Shown piece by piece: positions 61,545 to 64,000 of a stretch of DNA of 64,000 nt. The notes below the pieces were generated by a model. That model had not been told where the DNA came from. It saw nothing but the letters and a program-made list of their open reading frames with translations, and ran no database searches. This stretch comes from Alcaligenes pakistanensis (GTDB taxonomy: Bacteria; Pseudomonadota; Gammaproteobacteria; Burkholderiales; Burkholderiaceae_B): NCBI RefSeq assembly GCF_014652815.1, contig NZ_BMZN01000002.1, forward strand, positions 212,169-276,168, given 5' to 3'. The translations under genes and the position numbers were made by a program. Each line of letters starts with the position of its first letter. Within the stretch, counting starts at the first letter, position 1.

Positions 61545-62438
61545 ATGTTGGACTCTAAGTTAAGCGAGATGTTCTTGGTCCTGGCGGAAGAGCTGCACTT
61601 TGGCCGAGCGGCCCAGCGCTTGTTCATGACTCAGCCGCCTTTGAGCCAAGCCATACGCAGGCTGGAAGAGCAGGTAGGGGCCACCTTGTTTATCCGCACC
61701 ACGCGCAGTGTGCAACTGACGGCGGCGGGGTCCGAGTTGCAACGGCGTTTGCGTCTGATTGGTACGGAGCTGGAGCAAACGGTGCAAGCCGTGCAGCAAG
61801 TACATCGAGGTGAAACCGGTATGTTGCGCATTGCCCTGACCCCCAGCAGTGCTTACGCCGGCGTGTCCAGGCATTTGTACCGTTTTCGCCAGGATTTCCC
61901 GCAAGTGGATATGCAGGTCTACGAGATGAATTCCAGCGATATGCCGGCTGCCTTGTACGAGCGCCGGGTAGATGTGGCCTTGATCCGGCCTTCTTTTGCG
62001 GTGCCGGATCTGAATCCGCAGCTAGTGGAATCCGAACCCATGATGTTTGTGCTTAGGCGTGATGATCCGCGCGCCCAGGAGCATCGTCAGGGCTTGACGC
62101 TATTTCAGGCTTTTTCCTACGAGATGGTGGCTTATTCACGCCAGCATTCGCGCTACTTTCATTTGCTGCAGCAACGCATGTTGCAGCGTTCAGGCTGCTT
62201 GCCGCGCTTTGTGCAGGAAAGCATGGTGCCAACGGTTTTGGTGATGGTCGAAGCGGGTATCGCACCGGCTATCGTCCCCGCTTCTCTGGCTCGTCTGCGC
62301 ACGGATACTTTGGTGTATCTGCCTTTGCTGGATGCTGAGGATATTGCGGCCGAGTTGATGAGCGCCCATGAGTCTGACAATCCCAACCCGGCCTTGGCGA
62401 ACTTTCTGGCCGTGTTGGACCAGGGACGTCTACTCTGA
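61545..62438 (+). CDS. LysR-family transcriptional regulator
   Basis: A 297-residue regulator of the BenM/CatR-like group: HTH MFLVLAEELHFGRAAQRLFM TQPPLSQAIRRLEEQVGATL (residues 8-50), linker helix, then an effector domain with LRIALTPSSAYAGVSRHLYR. BenM-type regulators sense aromatic acids. It is divergent from the Bug-amidase operon across a 155-bp gap (61390-61544) that should hold its binding site. Its end overlaps the convergent AraC gene by nine bases. Confidence 0.9.
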   Translation: MLDSKLSEMFLVLAEELHFGRAAQRLFMTQPPLSQAIRRLEEQVGATLFIRTTRSVQLTAAGSELQRRLRLIGTELEQTVQAVQQVHRGETGMLRIALTPSSAYAGVSRHLYRFRQDFPQVDMQVYEMNSSDMPAALYERRVDVALIRPSFAVPDLNPQLVESEPMMFVLRRDDPRAQEHRQGLTLFQAFSYEMVAYSRQHSRYFHLLQQRMLQRSGCLPRFVQESMVPTVLVMVEAGIAPAIVPASLARLRTDTLVYLPLLDAEDIAAELMSAHESDNPNPALANFLAVLDQGRLL

Positions 62439-63284
62439 CTGACGTCCGGCCAGCCATTCCCGCATGGACTGGCCCGTGCGTTGGCGAAACAGGCGCGACA
62501 GGGCGGAAGGGTTGGCATAGCCCAGATCCAAGGCAATACGTTTAGCCGATTGGCCTTGAACCAATCTTTGGCAGGCCAGGGACAAGCGCCATTGAGCCAA
62601 GTAATCTGCTGGCGTGTCGCCTACCCACTGTTTGAATTGCACCGCAAAAGCGCTGCGTGACAGCTTGGCTTCCTGGGCCAGCGATTGCACCGTCCAGTCC
62701 CGGCCTGGGTCGGCTTGAATCGCCAGCAAAGCGCGTGCAACGGGGGGATGCGATAGCCCGCGGAACAAGCCTACGGGGATGTCGCAACGGTCTGGGTGGT
62801 CAAACAGCCAGCGCAGCAATTGCAACAGTACGATCTCGAACAGGCGATCTGCCAGCAAACGATGGCCGCAGCGTACAGACTCCGTTTCTGCAAAAAGCAG
62901 GCCCAGTGCCTGTTCCAGCCCAGCGGCTTCATCTAGCGGAACAATAATCAGATCGGGCAGGGAACGGGCCAACGGGTGGTGTTCTCCACCGTCAAAATCC
63001 AGCGTCGCGCAGGTGAAGTCCGAGCCTTCATTGGGTAAATCGTAAAAAGAATGTTCCAGCGGCCGGGGATAAAACAGCAGGCTGGGGCGATCAATTGTCA
63101 GGACTTCAGGTACCGGATCCCGTGGGTCGTGACGCACGCTGAGTTGGCCATGTCGCAAAATATGTAGAAAGGCACGTCCAGGTTGGGCGGCAAACCGGGT
63201 CACACCGCACAAGGAGCCGTTGTAGAACAGATGGGCTCGGACACGGAATTGCTCCAACAAGAGGGAGAGGCGATCCAGGTTCAT
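62430..63284 (-). CDS. AraC-family regulator with cupin_6-type N-terminus
   Basis: A 284-residue activator. The N-terminal half (residues 1-160) is the cupin-like domain found in AraC proteins that sit next to small redox or carboxymuconolactone-decarboxylase genes. The C-terminal half has two HTHs: DWTVQSLAQEAKLSRSAFAV QFKQWVGDTPADYLAQWRLS and KRIALDLGYANPSALSRLFR QRTGQSMREW. It is divergent from the CMD-family gene (130-bp gap), its likely target. Confidence 0.9.
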   Translation of the reverse strand: MNLDRLSLLLEQFRVRAHLFYNGSLCGVTRFAAQPGRAFLHILRHGQLSVRHDPRDPVPEVLTIDRPSLLFYPRPLEHSFYDLPNEGSDFTCATLDFDGGEHHPLARSLPDLIIVPLDEAAGLEQALGLLFAETESVRCGHRLLADRLFEIVLLQLLRWLFDHPDRCDIPVGLFRGLSHPPVARALLAIQADPGRDWTVQSLAQEAKLSRSAFAVQFKQWVGDTPADYLAQWRLSLACQRLVQGQSAKRIALDLGYANPSALSRLFRQRTGQSMREWLAGRQSE

Positions 63285-63414
63285 GAAACATCCTTGTCTG
63301 GATGAAAAGGTAAGTTGTAGGGACTAATCTTATCCAATGATCTTGCTGTTGGCGAGACACTATCCCTGCTCGCTTCTTTTTGGCCACAACGGCCTACTTC
63401 CACAGGAGATCACC

Positions 63415-63957
63415 ATGTCCCGTCTTACTTTGCCTGAAGTTGCTCAAGCTCCCGCCGCCAGCCAGCCTGCTTTGCAGGAAATTCAAAAGGCGTTTGGTGG
63501 TAGCGTGCCTGCCATGTTCCGTATGGTGTCCAATTCGCCAGCGGCCTTGCGTAGCATGTGGGGCTCCTTCGGGGCGTTTGGTGGCGGCCAGCTGGGCGCC
63601 AAACTGGGCGAACAATTGGCTATTGCCATTGCCGACCGTAACCGTTGCGAATATTGCCTGGCGGCTCACAATGTGCTCGGTGCCAATGCCGGTTTGAACC
63701 CAGAGACCTTGGCCCAGGCCCAGCGCGGTCAGTCCGATGACCCGCGTACTGCTGCAGCGTTGAAATTTGTGCTCAAGCTGGTGGATCAGCGTGGGCAAGT
63801 GTCGGCTGCTGATGTGCAAGCCGTGCGTGATGCCGGTTTCTCTGAAGGTGAGGTCGTTGAACTGGTCGGCGTAACCGCCTTGAACCTGTTCACCAACTAC
63901 ATCAACAATGCGCTGGATGTGCCGGTGGATTTCAAGGCCGTTGAACTGACCGCCTAA
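63415..63957 (+). CDS. Carboxymuconolactone decarboxylase family protein (AhpD-like)
   Basis: A 180-residue helical protein with the peroxidase-like motif C-x2-C-x3-H: RNRCEYCLAAHNV (Cys78, Cys81, His85). This CXXC form is that of AhpD-type alkylhydroperoxidases rather than the true decarboxylase. CAGGAG precedes the ATG at 63415; the longer frame upstream has no such site. It probably reduces peroxides or other electrophiles, under control of the divergent AraC protein. A strong terminator follows. Confidence 0.9.
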   Translation: MSRLTLPEVAQAPAASQPALQEIQKAFGGSVPAMFRMVSNSPAALRSMWGSFGAFGGGQLGAKLGEQLAIAIADRNRCEYCLAAHNVLGANAGLNPETLAQAQRGQSDDPRTAAALKFVLKLVDQRGQVSAADVQAVRDAGFSEGEVVELVGVTALNLFTNYINNALDVPVDFKAVELTA

Positions 63958-63971
63958 GTCATTTTGTGATG

Positions 63972-64000
63972 GCCCGCCTGCTTGTGTGCAGGCGGGCTTT
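63972..64000 (+). terminator. Intrinsic terminator, cut by the window end
   Basis: GCCCGCCTGC and GCAGGCGGGC form a perfect 10-bp stem around TTGTGT, followed by TTT at the window edge. Confidence 0.9.

Overview
The window looks like chromosome of an Alcaligenaceae beta-proteobacterium, most like Alcaligenes. This rests on protein style only: moderately high GC, several orphan Bug-type tricarboxylate-transporter binding proteins, many LysR/TetR/MarR regulators, and a lldPRD-dld operon. It is metabolic and transport accessory chromosome. I see no rRNA, tRNA, CRISPR, phage or insertion sequence.

Layout. 1-9.1 kb: truncated aldo/keto reductase with a (TTG)19 microsatellite upstream, MFS exporter with divergent LysR, chromate transporter behind a structured leader, sulfatase + Bug protein with divergent MarR, and a 2Fe-2S flavin reductase. 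9.1-18.9 kb: an iron-siderophore operon read right to left from a Fur-box promoter (two IrtAB/BarAB-like ABC half-transporters, two permeases, ATPase, lipoprotein binding protein, TonB receptor), with the BauDCEBA gene order of acinetobactin uptake but no biosynthesis genes. 19.1-24.7 kb: lactate operon lldP-lldR-lldD-dld with two LldR-type operators. This operon is flanked by two direct, diverged copies (about 70 bp) of the Fur-box region. The right copy lies in front of a TetR regulator carrying an extra C-terminal domain. 26.2-30.2 kb: SRPBCC-like protein + SsuABC/NMT1-type importer + GntR/UTRA regulator. 30.3-33.6 kb: Lrp regulator, kynureninase, amino-acid permease. 33.7-38.4 kb: candidate small RNA, GrHR/ParB-like protein, TetR, secreted peroxiredoxin, decayed tctA, YtcJ-like amidohydrolase.

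38.4-44.3 kb: DeoR/GlpR regulator with a 30-bp palindrome in front of a Ugp-type glycerol-3-phosphate importer and a GpdQ-like phosphodiesterase, suggesting glycerophosphodiester uptake and hydrolysis. 44.4-48.5 kb: FecI-FecR-TonB receptor (STN domain) cell-surface signalling set with a Fur box. 48.6-51.4 kb: yybP-ykoY manganese riboswitch with terminator before a TerC/Alx-type exporter, PpiC, an RHH-like protein, YaiI family, MazG-like enzyme. 51.5-55.4 kb: HD protein, enolase-superfamily enzyme + Bug protein, a GCTACT hexamer repeat, Hsp15. 55.4-59 kb: DHA2 MFS exporter and TetR sharing a promoter with both a Fur box and a perfect palindrome, then a ferric-reductase-like flavoprotein. 59.2-64 kb: amidase + Bug protein with divergent LysR, AraC regulator, carboxymuconolactone-decarboxylase-family protein.

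Themes. Iron is the main one: four Fur-box promoters, two TonB receptors, a siderophore ABC set, a likely Fur/TetR-controlled exporter and a ferric reductase-like protein. The second is scavenging of organic acids: three separate 'regulator / orphan Bug protein / catabolic enzyme' modules plus lactate, kynurenine and glycerol-phosphate genes. All functions are inferred from sequence read by eye; no database search was run.
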